A stretch of 64,000 bases of DNA from Hydractinia symbiolongicarpus (GCF_029227915.1 NC_079881.1:7194001-7258000); one strand, 5' to 3'. Shown: positions 46,136 to 61,200, counted from the stretch's first letter. Numbers and translations are program-made. Notes: generated from the letters alone by a model not told the origin.

Positions 46136-49100
46136 TTTTGTAATGGCTGTTGTGCCTTGTTCTTACCAATTAAGTTGCTATCTATTTACTTTCTTATCCA
46201 GTAATTATTTTTATCTAGCTTAGCTGACTCATTCCCAGTAGATTTACAACATTTGGAGTCACAATCAGCCTTATAAGCTTTTATAATGATGACATCTTTT
46301 AAGGTGAAAGGGATGTATTATTTCCACTATTTTGTTTTTCATCTGGGTTGATGACTTATTTCATTATTTTTATAGCAACAAAACAGCTCTGTATTGAAAT
46401 ACTAAGAAATTTTTTATAGCGAAGTTTTTAATTGAAGACAAAATGTATTATCTGCTCGATGTAAAAGATTAATGAAAAATATATTCCCATATGTTATCTA
46501 TAAGTTTTTCTCATGATTTATTATATTATTTTTATTTATTGAAATGCTTTAAGTTTACTGCACACGCACGCGTATCTATAAAAATCTATATTATAATACC
46601 CGTATACGTCTGTCCGTCTGTCACGTAAAATGGTAGCTAAGCTGCGCAAGTAGCGAGAAGCACGCAATGCGGTATAAAAAGGACGGGCGAACCCGTGGAT
46701 TTTTCCACAGGCTAACGACTTAACGTATAATCTGCAAGTAAAGCTCAAAAAAGGAAACGTTGTCATTATGTGTATTTGGTGTAATTATTGATATTTTTTC
46801 AACCCTTTATAGGCTGAGAAAAACAAGTTAAGCTCTATAAGTTGAGAATATAACAAAACCTACGAAAAAAAATTATTTTGCCTCAAAATTTGCTTTTCAG
46901 TAGATATTTTATAATAAAAAATAAAACTTTACGAGACAACCACAAGCTTCGACAACCGCCATTATAGACTATCTATCCCCAAACAGCGAGCAAAGGTGAT
47001 ATTAATTAAGTGACGTCATCACGGGATTCTAAGACCAGAAATCGTCAAAAAAGACGGGGAAAACTAATTATATGACTACTTTAAAAGGCCCTGAACTTTT
47101 AGAAATCTCTAATTTGTGGAAAAAGTAGTATTTCATCAAAGAATAGTCGTTTTGCCAAAAGTGTTGCTTATGTTCATTTATCTGTAACAACGATATAAAA
47201 GAGTAGTATATTAGACAGTTCTCAAGAGACACTTAGTTGTATTATGATTCTAGACTGCGAAAAGGTACAAGGCAGTTCACAGCCAGATATATCTTGTTTT
47301 TTGCTATGATGTATGCTTATAATACTTTCTAAGTTGTTATATTCATCTATTAGACACATTAGAACAATAGAAACTCTACCAACGGCTATCAAAATAATGA
47401 TAGACAGTGTCCTAAACTGGAGAAAGTATAGCTTTCACTACCGAGAGAACAAGTCACGGAATCCTCAGAAGTGTGATTTTAATGCTTTTAGTAAATGTTG
47501 CTAGGGAAATTTTTGAGGATATAATGAACTTGAGGATATAATGAAATGCCAAAAATATATCCAACATGACAGCCTTTGTTTTTATTCCAATAAAAGCTGG
47601 AAATATTTTGCGGTCGCATTTTTTTTTTGAGCATATAAAGTATCTAATGAAAACTGATATTGCAAAACCTTTAACTATAACGGACTATCACAAATGTCCT
47701 ATATAAAGTAATAATCACAATGAAGTGAATGATGATTTATAATGCCAGATCCTAACCGTATTCATATTGTCGTGGAATTTGAAAATATGCTGGGTTGGGC
47801 TTATATAACACTTGGCTTTAAAAATAAAAACCTCATTTAATCTGGACCCTTCTTAGCAAATGTAGTGGCTTTAAAGAAATTATAATGCTATATTAATTGT
47901 ACTTATTTCTTTTTAGTTAGTTAAAATACTTTCTTTGAAAAGTCTTTTCCGCCTAAAAGGCCTAAATTCTTGAAATAAAATAGGTAATGCGAAACTACTT
48001 TTTATGTTAATGTTTTTAAAGCATCTTACATCAAATTTTCACGTCAATAATCTCTTTTCTTGTACTTAAGTTATTGCATTTTGGATATACGATGTTTTAC
48101 AAACGCTATTAATTTACTAATGTTTTAATTGTCTTATATCATTGGCTTTTGTGTGAGAGAAATTATTTCATGAAAAAGGGAATAAGAAACGGAAATGTTG
48201 GAAATAAATTCATTCTGTACCTTTGCGACGCTGTGTCTTAACTACTTACAAACACTCTTTTAAAGATATACATGTGAACATCTTAAGAACCAATCAAATA
48301 GCAAAACAGGTAAGTCTACAACCTCTTTGCCACGGCTTTTTGTCTCTCAATGGCGCTGCGTTTATTGATAATATTCCTTTACTGCATCACTGCTTCAAAA
48401 CAAGTTCTCGTCTGCCTCAAACTCCACCTATTTAAAGTTCAACACAGCAGCAGATTAACATTTCCAATAATTATTTTACCTGTTCATTTATAAAGGAAGT
48501 TAGAGGTGATGACCAAGTAATATAATGAAAAATTATAATAAAAAATAATTGATTTTACAAAGCCAAAGGTTAAACTGCCTTTAACAAAACCTTGAAACAT
48601 ATTATTTCCTTTGGTTTCAGTATATTCAAAAACGCATCATACTCGCTTTAAAACAACAACATATACTTTATATCCCCACAACTAAGTATTCACTAAAAAG
48701 TTTTATTTCCATCGACACGATATAATCCACACCCTGGTAATTAAATTGAATCTCGCTTACCGAGGACTAGGAAGGATAAAATTCCGCATAAACGAGACAC
48801 AAGTGCTTTAATTAAAAACCAGCGAAAATTAAAGATTTTTGACCAGCCTCCACCCAGGGCCATGTTCGTCCTGCCGTCCGATATGCAAAAAGAGACAACA
48901 TGTCCTGGGATTGGGGTGAATAAGTCTGGGCCAGGTCATTTCTTCGCGCCGTCAAGAAATCAGAATATTTGAGAAACTGGGAGCGAGCTGGCAACGAGCT
49001 TAGAGGTTCACTTAACGACATTAATGTATATTGTTTTCAATCAGCGACATTCAGTTCACCTGTTGAAATATTAAGAGCATTAGAATGACCCAGTCCATTT

Positions 49101-49238
49101 TTAAAAATTATTCAATTGCTACTATAAAATATTGATCAAATAAAATAAAAAATTATCATCTGTGAACTATCAATTGATTTTTGAGACGGCTGATAAAATT
49201 ATTATTTAAATGTAGAAATATTTTTGTTTAAAATAAAA
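46136..49238. other. Intergenic stretch
   Basis: No exons were recognised. It holds a mini-Helitron (46585-46722) and, around 48780-49020, a patch of distinctly higher GC (ccagggccatgttcgtcc, ggtcatttcttcgcgcc) that looks like a separate repeat or insertion without visible ends. Confidence 0.5.
46585..46722 (+). mobile_element. Mini-Helitron, long form
   Basis: It starts TCTATATTATAATACCCGTA and has gtctgtccgtctgtcac, aaaatggtagctaagctgcg, agtagcgagaagcacgcaat and tataaaaaggacggg, then the hairpin cccgtggatttttccacagg followed by ctaacgactta. The 3' CTAG has decayed to CTTA. It contains the central block that the 114-bp copy at 27663 lacks. Confidence 0.6.
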
Positions 49239-52200
49239 ATGATTACAGTTGGAGTCAAGTTTTTTTTGTGTGTGTTAATTGGAAGACCGTTCAAAATATT
49301 TGGTAAGTTTCAAGCGTTTTAAATGTGTTTTTCTTTACCGATTTCTAATTTTTTTACCTACTTTACTGCTAAAATATATAAACCTTTGTTGACTTTGCTA
49401 AGTTTGAAGAACAAATTTACGTAATGGCTTGCTGTTTGTGTACTAACAAAACAAAATGTTTTCACCGTAAAATTTGTCTAATAAAATAACGAAAATATTG
49501 TCAAATGGAACACTTACATCAAAGACAAAGATGTGCCTTTAACGCAAAACAAGCCTCCTATACCCTCTGCGGCCTTTATTTTAATACTTCCCTTTGACTA
49601 AAGGCTTTACCGTCTACCTTAACTTTGCTTTTTTAAAAACAGACATATTTTGTGGCAAAATATGTCTGTTTTTTATTTTTTTTAACACTATCGTGAAACT
49701 ACTTTTTGTGTTAAGGCAGTAGTAGTAGTAGTAATAATAATTTTTTTTACAGGTGATGTACAAAGTTATATCGGTTTCCCAACGGGATATGGTAGCCATT
49801 CAAACCTTCAAACTCTCACAACTTCTGGCTATACAAGCAGACTGCAATGTGTTAAAATGTGTTATAATCAAAAGTTTGGTGTATCGTTCGCGGTAAACAG
49901 TGCCACATTTAATGATAAGAATAATTATTGCTGGTGTGGACGCAACATCTTGACATCGTTTGATACTAGTTGCTGTCTAAATAATATTTTTAATTGTAAG
50001 TGGAAAATAATGTTTTGTTGTTAGATATTAGACAATAACCATCGACTTATTTTGCGTTCCAAAACAGTGGAATTCTTAATTTTAAGATTCCGGGTAATCG
50101 ATGTTACAATTTTATTTCGGTAATTATTAATTAACTAGCCGGAAGACCCGCCACAAGTAACGGTTGTTGAGCGCCTTGAGGAGCGTTTAATAAGAACTGC
50201 AAACTGTGCGACACGGTGATGTGGAGCGCACACACCATTGTAGTGTTGCGACTGTAACATATTTTTCAAAAATAAAACTTTCCCGCAACAAAAGCTGAAT
50301 AAAAACAGAGTTTACAAACTGCTGTTACTCCGTCATAGCAAAAACAATCGGTCAATATTATTTTATTTTGCAGAATAAGTTTCTGTAAAAGTGAAAGTTT
50401 CTGTGAAAAACTTTATCATAACAGCGGGCCGAGAACGCAAGAAACCCTTTTCAAAAAAAATTTACTGCAACTTCGGTTTATGTTAAAAAACAGGAAAAAT
50501 TCAGTCGTTACCCCATTCAGATAAAAAATTCCATAATTGGAGCGCTTTAGTACAGGTATGCAAAATATGTCGTGAATCGAGTAAAGCTCACACAACATTA
50601 TAGTGTTTCGGTTGTAACATATTTTTTTAAATATATATATATATATATATAACTTTACTGCAACTTTAGCCGAAATAAAAAACACAGTTTACAAGCTGTT
50701 GTTACCCAGTTATCACAAAAAAAAATTAATCAATATTATTTTATTTTGCGAAATAAGTTTCAGTAAACCTTAAGAATTTAATCATGACACCGGACAGAGC
50801 ACGGTGTCACACATGCGTTAAAGCCATATAAGGTTTTTCCAAAAAAATTTATCGCACCTTTAATTTAAATAAAAAACACACAAAACACCCTGTTGTTAAC
50901 ACCAGATTGAACACGTTTATTGCAGGTAAAAAAACTTTTCCACAACGAAATAAATAAAAACACAGGAAACAGCCTGTCGTTAACACTTGGCGCCCAACAT
51001 GTGAATCGTGTCATACATAAGCATAGGGGTAATACCATTTTCCAAAAATCCTTGTCGCTTCGGTTTTAAAAGAAATCAGTGAACAGCCTGGCATTAAAAA
51101 CCCGGTTCAGTTTAAAAAATTACTCAGCAATTTTAATTTGCAGATTAAATTTTTAAAACAGTAATAATTGCATTTAGCATAAGAATTGTGACTGCATTTG
51201 GCTACTATTCACTTGCAGCCAAACTGCATTTGGCTATTTTCCCTTTTTAGCCAGAGGTTGCTAAAAGGAGCTAGCTAGGTAGACCCAACTTCAACATAAA
51301 AATAAAAAACAACATACCAAACTGAATAAAAAGAATAGGAAGAAATAAGAAAAAATAGCTATAGCCAGTTGCCTCAAAATCTACGTTTCGTAGCTAGCCA
51401 AAAACTTAAAATTGGTTTGTTTTAAGATTTATGCATGGCTAGCAAACGTGGTGAAATATTAACCTTAACATGGCTGCTGTGCTTATATGCCTTTCATAGC
51501 TCAAATAGGAGATTTAAATGCACTTCACGGAACCCCCATTGATACATTAGGAATTACATAAAAAAGTACGTACTCAGTCTGTTTATTCAAAACTTAAAAG
51601 TAAAGTAATATGAGCCTCGAGTTACCTGAGAAACAATTTTTTCTAAACAGGTATTTTTCGCCGTATTTTTTCTATTACATGTATGTTTTCATTGTGAGAT
51701 AATTCGTCACCGTCTAATACTACCAATTCCATAAAACTTATACCACCATCCGTTAGTCTGACTTAACCATGTTGGGTTGGGTGGTAAATCCTGTAACACC
51801 CGTTTGTCATCCCTTAAGGGTAGTCTTAAAATATTTTTGGTCTCACATCCTGCTTGTGTCATGGTGAGTGACCAGTTACAAGGTGGTTGGAAAGAAAGGG
51901 CAGCTATTTTTATTCTTCTCCAACTATCTATGTCAAGTATTCCTAAACGATTCTTGAGTCTAAGTTTTTATCAATCAATTTTACACTTTGAGATTAGTTG
52001 CAAGACTTTTTGTATGCCATTTTTGTTCAATCGTTTTTAGTCTTATAAGCTTCGGAAATATATAATGACGACATATTGGACTGAAGGACGTCATCTAAAC
52101 TATTCTAAATTTCCTCCAATGTGCTAACAAAATTTGACCCAAGTTTTTTGTCAATGCAATGTTTTCTTTGTCACTTTTGAAGAGCGGGGACGATTTACTC

Positions 52201-55200
52201 CTACCCCTTCCTTCACCCAGTTTTTTAGGGACCCTCCTCCAAAGTCCGACTTAAGTAGGGTTAAACCTGAGCCTTGTGACGTAAGAAACTGTGAAAGCCC
52301 AAATAATTTTTTTCTAGCGACGCGTGGAATATTTTTCGCTGAAGTATAAACTTATTCGATATTTCTGAACTGAAATATTATAAAAACTAGTGCCGTTGTA
52401 GCAAGTTAAAGTTTTTATTAATTCATACAGAGAAATGTTATAATTTAAATTAGTATTTAAAATCTGAATTGAAGACGGCTACTAAGATTTAACAGGTGTA
52501 GCAAGAAGTCTATTTTTAAAGTTCTGAAGTGTGTAAACTTTAACAAATGGAAACATAATGGTAAAAAATATTAAAAAAATGAATAAATTAACAGAACTGT
52601 CTTTCAAAGCTCTCGTGTACATCTAATTGTGAAGTAGAACTGATCGCTGGAGAAAAAAAAATCTATTGCGTAGCTTTTTGAGCAAAAACATTTCTTTTAG
52701 ATATACCTGTATATGGTTCAGTAAGCAGTAATGCAAGACTTGGAGGATCGCTCTCAATTTTCGTGTCTGCCTTCCTACGAAAGAGAGGAAACGATAAAAT
52801 TGTTTATTTTGCGTTTGAAGATATGAATGCACCTTATAATGCGTCACGATCGGTAACATTCCTTTACTCCAAAACCGCAACAAAAACTGAAATTAAACAT
52901 CCAGCAACCAAGCAAACGTACAAAATCTTAGAAGAAATTGGAGAAACAAATGTTGAAATGTTGAATCCACATTACCACAGTGACATCCAGGTAAGATTAC
53001 TTAGAAAGCTGAAGAAATGTGAAAGAAATGGCTAGACTAATTCTCAAAAAAAAAAAGAATTTTCATGGGCAGTAAAATTTATCGGCAACACTCTACTTGT
53101 ACATCGGTAATATGCGACCCGTTTATTTTTTATATATTAAATTTTCACAGTGTTTTAAACGGTAAATTATTCATCAAAATAAATTCTGTTTGTTGAATTT
53201 ATGTTTTATTTATAATATTCTATGTGTAAGTCATCAGCCATAAATAAGTATCAATAATTAATAAAACACTTGGTTAAAAAACAATATATTTTCACTATTC
53301 TATGATTTTCAATGTATGCCTTGAGCAGCCGAGAGATTCGACATTGCAAGCCATGTTTCTATTGCGGATGTTTTATTATAACATTTTTTATAGGTCGCCA
53401 CAAAATTTTAAAAAAGTTATTTGTGGAAATTTTTAAACTCATCAAGTCGCATATTTTGTTTAGCCCGTTTCGTGACATTTTAGGCGTTTTGTCGATCAAA
53501 ATGGCTTTTGACTTCGTAGGCCATCACTGCTACTTTCATTAATTCAAAGTTACGAAAACGCGTGAGATTTTATAAACTCATGTTAACAAGCTAACATGTA
53601 AAATATGCCGATTTTTTAACCTTTCATGCGTCGGAAATTTGTTCATTTTCGAAAAACAAGTAATCCACTCTTTTCAAAATGATAACAAAGACCACCCATC
53701 CTGTGGTTGACTGAGAATTAAAGGGTTTGCCGTAGTGACAAATAATTTAATGATGTCGTGAAAAGGGTGCCCGTTATAAACCATATTCATTTAAGAGCCC
53801 AATTTAGTTGTTTGGCCACACCTAACGAAATGTTGTAGGACCCTTTAATTAAGCCAATTGATTCCAACATTTTCTACTTCTCACATTCTATTTTGTTTTA
53901 AAGATCGTTGATAATGATAATCATAGCAGCAACTCATTCTGGATAGCTACAATAAGGGAAAACGACGCCATGGTTGTCGTTGATACAAATTTTCAGTATA
54001 ACATAACACGCCCAGCTGCATCTTGCCTCGTTAACATCCTCGTAAGCGATGGGAAACTCGACACGGATTCAGGGTATGTTTTTATGTTCTATACAAGTAT
54101 GTTTTGAAAATATTAAGCCACATTAAAGTGATTTACAAGTTAATGGTATGGCGTGAGGAAAGCAAAAGGTAAGAAACTCGAGACTTACTTGTACCAAAAT
54201 TTTTTTCTTGTAAAAATAAGCAACATATAAACATTGAAAGTACTTTCACACGGATAGTGTTAAGGTTACGCTTTATGGTTTTCGAATTGCAACCTATCTA
54301 AATCCAATCAAGAGTACTTTAAAGTTGCAAAAAAAACAGATGGTGGAAGAAGGGTATGCGGTGTCTGATTAAATGGACTTAGTTTGATTGCCAAGCTTAA
54401 CTCAATTTGGCAAAGTCTATCACAAAAACAATTCACCGGGACCCTTGATTACAACCTGAGTCGGTTTTTTTGCTGAAACGCGTCAGTTTGTTTATTACCA
54501 AACATTAGAATTTGTAATGTGACCAGACGTTTCATTTACTATCCTTTTGAGAAATGCAAATTTCGGAATTGTTGTAGTTTCTTTTGGTGAGTGATTTGAA
54601 ACATGCAAATTTTGTACATGAGCATATTTCAAATAGTTCTTGGTGTATTCTAATTTGGTATTTTAATGGACACGGTTGCGTTAATGATGAAAGTTCACGC
54701 CTGTGCGGAGGGAGGGTAATTTCAATTCTATGTTTCTTTATGTATTTGCTTACACAGAGATTTCGTGGTTGACATAGAACTTACTACCAAGTCAGGATGC
54801 AACAAAAATGTGGAAGATGTGTCGATTTCGCTTTACAATGAGGTTTACTTAGAGCCATACGAAGTAGAAACTCAGCATACGAATACATGCATACCAGAAA
54901 CGAGTTTGGAAATAAAAGCAACTTACATCCAAGTTAAGGTATTTATTATTTTCACTGTTGCGTTAAAAACTTTTATGAAACTTAAACACTGGTAAATGCA
55001 CATAGAGAATTAAAATTTTTTACGAGCGCATCAAATCTAGAGATAATTTTATACTTCTTGGTAAATTTTTACAACATGACAACCATCAACAAACATCGTG
55101 TTCTAAAGCACGCTTAAACTAAAAGTAGAAACCAACACTAACCAGTAGTATTTTGAAATAACCACCAGCGAACCAACAGTATTATGAAGTAGTTATTAAG

Positions 55201-58200
55201 GAACCAGTAGTTGTTTTCAGTAACTAGTAGAGAATCATCAGTATTTTAAAGTTATCGACAGACGAAGACATTTTGTGTTTGTTTTGATTGAAATTTTAAA
55301 ATTGCAGACCTTCGAATTTAGAATCGAATGCTATTGCGAATTTTTTTATTCTTTTGGCTTACAAATAAAATTTTTGTTTGAAGAAAATAAACCTAAGCAC
55401 TTACGAAACTCCATAAGAGATTACATACTTTTTGTTCAACAAGTCACATCTACGTAAAAATTTAACGTAATACAAGAGAATGTATGAACACCAGCTATTT
55501 CGTAAGCCTTTCCGTAAACATTGACACACATGCGGCTTTAGAAAGAAATTGAAAAAATCTTTTCCAACGCTTTTTTAATTCTTTGCTGTTGTCAAAAGAC
55601 ACGGATTCTGTACAAACATGTCCGAATACTTAGCTCATTATTGTTTTTTTTCTACTATATATTAATTGGCATTAAAACCGTCAAAACATAAGAAAACAGC
55701 AACCTTGCTAATTTACGTCGACCTCTCTGAATTCGGTCTATTACGCCACAATCTCGTACTATATCCCACAATGACCGGAAAAACAGTTTATAACCTATGT
55801 GGTTTTATGAGATCTTTCCTCTCAGTTACTGGATATGTATTATATATTGATACACAAGGAAAGGCTTATTCCAACAGGATGCAAAATTTAATTCTTGTTT
55901 GTCCTTACATAATTTGAAAAAATACAAAACATATTTTTAGTATTGGAGGCTGTTCATGTATAGACAGATATGCATTCGGGTGCGGTATCGTCACAGTGGT
56001 GTGAACATGGGTGGAGGCTCAAAGAGAACTACTGTATTGGCTGATATTTTCTATACTGGTTTTAAAGACAACTTGAGCATGACTTATTCATTTCATCGGG
56101 AATACAGAACATATCTTTCGAAAAATGTCAATGGTAAGATGGATCCAGTTTCACGTACACATTCGCCAACTACAGTATTTCATAAAATCCAAAATTATTT
56201 GTTAAACTTGTAATAAATATAAGAATTTCTGATGTTTTTCTTGCTTGTCTCATAAAGTGTTTTATAAACTCTCGTTTTAATGAGATTTTGATAAAGCTTC
56301 CAGTCTAGTCGTTCAAGGTCAGCAAGAGCTTTAATCACAAATATTCACTGATTACGATTATCTTTTTCGTTATCGCAAATCAGGCGAAGGTTTTTTCAGC
56401 CATTATCAGTCCTAAACTAACTCCGTGTTTATTTCTTTAATTTTAAACTATATATAAAAATTATCATAAAATCACAGTTCTTTCTTTTGCTGCTTCATTT
56501 TTATATATCACATTTAACATCGCTGGTATCTTTGGTACTGTCCAAAGAGAGTAACCATAATCCTAACCTTAACCGACAAGTAGGTTGTCCTTTTTACGTT
56601 TAGGTTTTCTTCTTTGGACAGCAAATCAGGAGTTATGTGCAAGTTATTACTTTCAAGATTTGTCCTTGCGAAAAGAACAGTGTGCCGTCTTTAAGCATAT
56701 ACCCTACAATATACAGTCTCTTTTTGGATTATGCTCCTACAAATTCTCCTCAGCTTTAACAAAAGAGGGATATTGTAATCAGACGAAACGTTTGTCTGGA
56801 GAGACAACAGCCCTGCGTTGGCTGGACGATGGAACTTATGTAAATTTAGCAGGTAGTGAAGAAGCGAAAGTTGGGTCTTCTAACGTCGAAGTTCCGTTCC
56901 TGAGACAACACATAAAAAGTTTTGGGGTAAAACACAACGTAAAAAAATTTATAGGTATGACAAATATTATTGAAATATGATTGGCTGGTTTATGCTTTTC
57001 AGTGCTTTGCTTAAATTTATACTTACCTTTAGAGTTAATCCTTAACAAAACAAAACAAAAACTACCACTAAATGCACTAAGAAGACTCTTTCAAAGCAGT
57101 AGAAGCTTAAATACCTTGAATACACTTGAGTTTATTTCGTTTTTACACAAATTTTCTTTGCTCATATACCTCTGCTGTCGTCTTAACTAAAGACTGAATG
57201 GGTTATTGAATAGCTCTGCGAAAGCGTTCCGTATTCTAAAAGTTCTTTTTTACCAAGTAATATCAACAAACGAATTTGCTTGGTTCATATCCGATACGCC
57301 TTATGTTTTGAGATACTTACCCAGCAAAGTTCACTTTTTATCGATATTAGTAAAGTATTAACATTGTGTGAGAACTTTGTAGTTTTGCGCATGCCTGACT
57401 GCGCAAAGTTGTGTCTGTCAATCAAAACAGGCAAGCAATAAAACTTATTGTTGTCGAACAGATTACCGAACAAACAAAAAACGGTGTTTAGTCATACGTT
57501 TAATTTATGGTACTGAAAAAAAGAAAAATATGGACAACAATTTCTTGCACTGATTAAGATTTGAGTAGTTTCATTTAAGCGCACATCACAGGAAATTTCT
57601 CAAGGCGCACATGCTCTCCAACAGCTAATAGTTTACTTTTGTAACGTTTAATTGTAATGTCTAAACACGAACTACGTCCGATTTTTTAGACAGGAACTCG
57701 CTAATTGACGATGTATCTCTATTGTGGAATGGCCACGACGTTTTCGTGTGTAATTACGTCAATCATAGGTATTATTTCTTGTTGCCATTCACTTTGTGTT
57801 GATAGAGAGAGAGGGGGATATTGGTTCTTAAAATAAAAAAGCATGTTTTTTAACACAGAATTTATTTACAAAGGCCTGTTCTAAAGTATATACAAATCTG
57901 CATTTAATTTTCACTTGATCCCTAATTTCCAGTAAAAAAAAAATAAGTGTCTCATAATTAAATCGCCTTGAGGTAGCCAAACTTTTTTTTAAAACAACAA
58001 CAACAGAATATTAAGATTTTAAGAAAAGAAAAAAAAATTATTGCTGTACAAATGTAGCATTTCTGGGAATATTAAAAAATATAAAATTGCGACTGGTTGT
58101 AAAATGAAAACTGCGCAGAATTTTTGAAAAAACTACTAAAAGGAGAAGGAAGAATAGGGAGAAGGGGGGATACAGGGGGCCGAGGGTTTAGAAGGCATGG

Positions 58201-61200
58201 AAAACCAATATATGCTTATCTTTTCTAATTTTAGGTTTTATCGATGCATCATATACAAGAAGGAAATCTATCGAGTGACGCGTAAGTGAAATATAAGTCA
58301 TAATAACAACACGGAATAAAAAATAATTGTTTGACACGTTTTGTACAAGGAAGTCAGATCTGCAGAAGACATATTTTAGAGTTCACATCAGCAATGTTGC
58401 ATTTTAAAAAAACTTTGTAGTTGCATACAAGACTATTCAAAACCATTGGGACTTGGGACTTTGGCATGCATCTTCATCTTCCTAAGAGTTGTGGCAATTC
58501 TTTTTAAAATACTTTCGTCATTATCCATTTCATCGTCAAATTGGTTATTTAAGGGCTGTTTATACAAAGGCGGGCTGGATCGGCAAGCCGAGCCGGCTCA
58601 CTTGCCGGGCTAGCTTTTAACTTGTGTATGCGAAAAGACTTCCTCAGTTAGGCGAGCTGACTCTGAACAATGAAAACATTAAATAATACAGAACAAAGAA
58701 AATAAGTTACATAACAAAACAATTTAATTACGAGAGAATAACAAACCATCTCGCCTAGGTAGGTCAGCTTTCTTACTGTTATGTGAAGTTTCATCAAGCC
58801 GCCTTGCCGAGATCTCGGGTGAATTCGGCTAGATTTTAGTATGGATCTCAGCAAGCGGGCCAGCTCGCCTCTTCATGTAAACAAAATTTTAAATTTCTTT
58901 AAAAATAGCATGATCACGCCTAAAGCGTGATCAAGGCGAACGGGCTACTTTAAGGGTAAGAAATTTTCGCGACGATAAAAATCGCAAAATTTCGCGAAGT
59001 TCATTTTCACGAATTTTACTTCTGGAAGAAATTTTACAGAAAAAACTTTCGCGAATTTTACAAAATCTTCATTTTTGGGAACAAAACAATGAAATATTAT
59101 ATGGAAAAAACTCACCAAAATTATTGTCTCACTCTTCTCTTCGTTTTTTGTCTTGAATTTTAAAACTTCTGATACGAAGATATTTAAACTCTTCCGTTTT
59201 TCGATTTTTGAATGATCTCCCTATATTGAGTCGGGCTTTAGAGCCATTTTTTGAGTTAGAGTTTTAGAGCCATTTTTCGGGCTGATTATTTTTTTCGTTT
59301 TAATTCTATTATTTCTACCTTTGTCCTTGGAGCTCTCGTTATTTAAGAGTTTTCGGCTTGGAAAAAACGTTCACGATTCTTAGAAAAATTTCAGGATAAA
59401 TTTCTTACCGGGCAGCAATTTTCGCGAAAAGGGGCCAAAATTGTGAAAATCGCGAAAATTTCTGCTCTTGAAGTAGTCCTGCAAGCGGGTTAAATCAGCT
59501 TCCATAAAAACAGCCTCTAAGCTACCAGGAGAAGCTAATGTAACACTTGTATATATTCTCTGGATAGTCTAATACATTTGTCTGCGGAAAGATATGATTT
59601 CCCTGTTTATACAGTTGTGAGTAAAGGGACAAGTGCTATACACTTCAATTAATTCCATAGTATTAAAAGAAAAATTTGAGCATTGAACACCACTTTTATT
59701 TGTATTTAGCTTTGCCACCATTGTTTGCTAGCGTACTGGGTTACGACAAGAAAAGAAGGATAACCATTGGTTTCAGCAAGGAACGCCGTTATGTTGGGTT
59801 TCGTGCAAAGGGCAAATACAAGTCATTTTACTTGTCGCCAAATTATTGGTCAAAATTGGAAGGCACTGAAAACCTTGTGCTAGCTAAATCATTTAACAGA
59901 AGTCTTTTAAATGTAAGCAGGACTGAAGAAGAAAAATTTGAAGTTGGAAGTGACGTGTACACAGGTATGAATTTTAAACTTTGATTTGTAAGATTTTTTT
60001 TGTCGAGTTTGCATTTTTACATCTAGATGTAATAATTTACGTGTTCATTTTTTATATCACAAATGTATACCATACCAATGAGGTAACAAACATGTTATAA
60101 CAAGTTTTGTACCAATCTTCTTGACCACTTCGAGTTTTCCAGGCTCTAAAAACTCAGAATTAACAAGGGGTACAAAAACTTACTGTAATTAACATCAATT
60201 CAAAAAAAAAGGAGTAGAAGGAAACCAAGAGTTTAACTACGGAGGTTGATTATCTAAAGTCCAGCTTGTCATTATATCATATTTTATCATCTTCCATTAT
60301 ATAACAATGGGAAACATATTTACGTCTTTCTTTGAACACCTAAAATTAATCATTTAAGCAGCGTATAATCATGCGGTTACGTGATATTTGTTTTACGTCG
60401 TTGATAGGTTTTTTTTAAAATTTCCCGTTATTTCCTGGTTTTACGCTGATGTTTAAAAACTTTCCACTGTTTTAAAGTCAAATTAAATAAGCTTTCTTCG
60501 AGTATATCAAATTTAGTTCTCTTAAACAAAAGCTAACACGCAAACAAATGTCAGAGCAAATCCCAAAAATTCAAATCCTCCTCAAAGCAAGCCCCGAATC
60601 ACAATTATTCAACCAGCACTAAGTCGACGTGGTCACGTCTTACCCTTTTAAACAATTTAAAAAATCAATTATATTTGTTCAGGTGAGTGAGGCCATTTGC
60701 GCCTAAAATAAACGATTTTTCGATATTGACCACGTGAGCAAAAACAATAGAATTAAGCAATCAAAAAGCGCCTTTAGTATTCTGATCGCAATAAAATCGT
60801 TTGAAACCCAGAGTAATTTTCCCCACCTTACCTATTCCGATTTCCTGGTGTTAAGAAACATTGTGCTGGGTCTACTGTCTAACTGTTTTGCGTTCCTAAA
60901 AGATTTTCGAATGTGATTCGATCATGGAATTGACAACTTTCGAATGCTTTGATAAATGTTATTGTTGCTTTTTCTTTGTTTTAAAGAAGATATGTTCTCA
61001 ATTCTTGAAACTAGACTTTTGTGTAGGAGATGAGGTTTATTAAACCACCTCAAGTAACCTTTTAATGGTTTCAGAAGCTATTTTGTTTAAACTCGGTATG
61101 ACTACAGCATAGACTAAAAGAAATTGATTGGTAACAGAAAAATTTGCTGACGTCAATAATTCTGTTACGATTTCATCATGAAATCTGTTTGTGTGTGGTG

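Noticed and set aside
48812-49021. 69-codon minus-strand frame in the GC-richer patch
   Set aside because: It has protein-like composition but only because the patch is GC-richer. No homology was recognised and no gene context is present.
53312-53542. 76-codon frame in intron 3 with Cys-rich start
   Set aside because: No splice pair in phase with exons 3 and 4, and no recognisable domain.
55666-55917. 83-codon plus-strand frame as an exon of the 12-exon gene
   Set aside because: No acceptor in this interval gives the phase 2 required after exon 6, and skipping it to 55964 restores phase.
58235-58278. Alternative terminal exon after exon 8 (acceptor tttctaattttag, GFIDASYTRRKSIE stop)
   Set aside because: It is phase-compatible but would end the protein early, while the path to 59710 and three further exons keeps phase throughout. 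It could still be a minor isoform.
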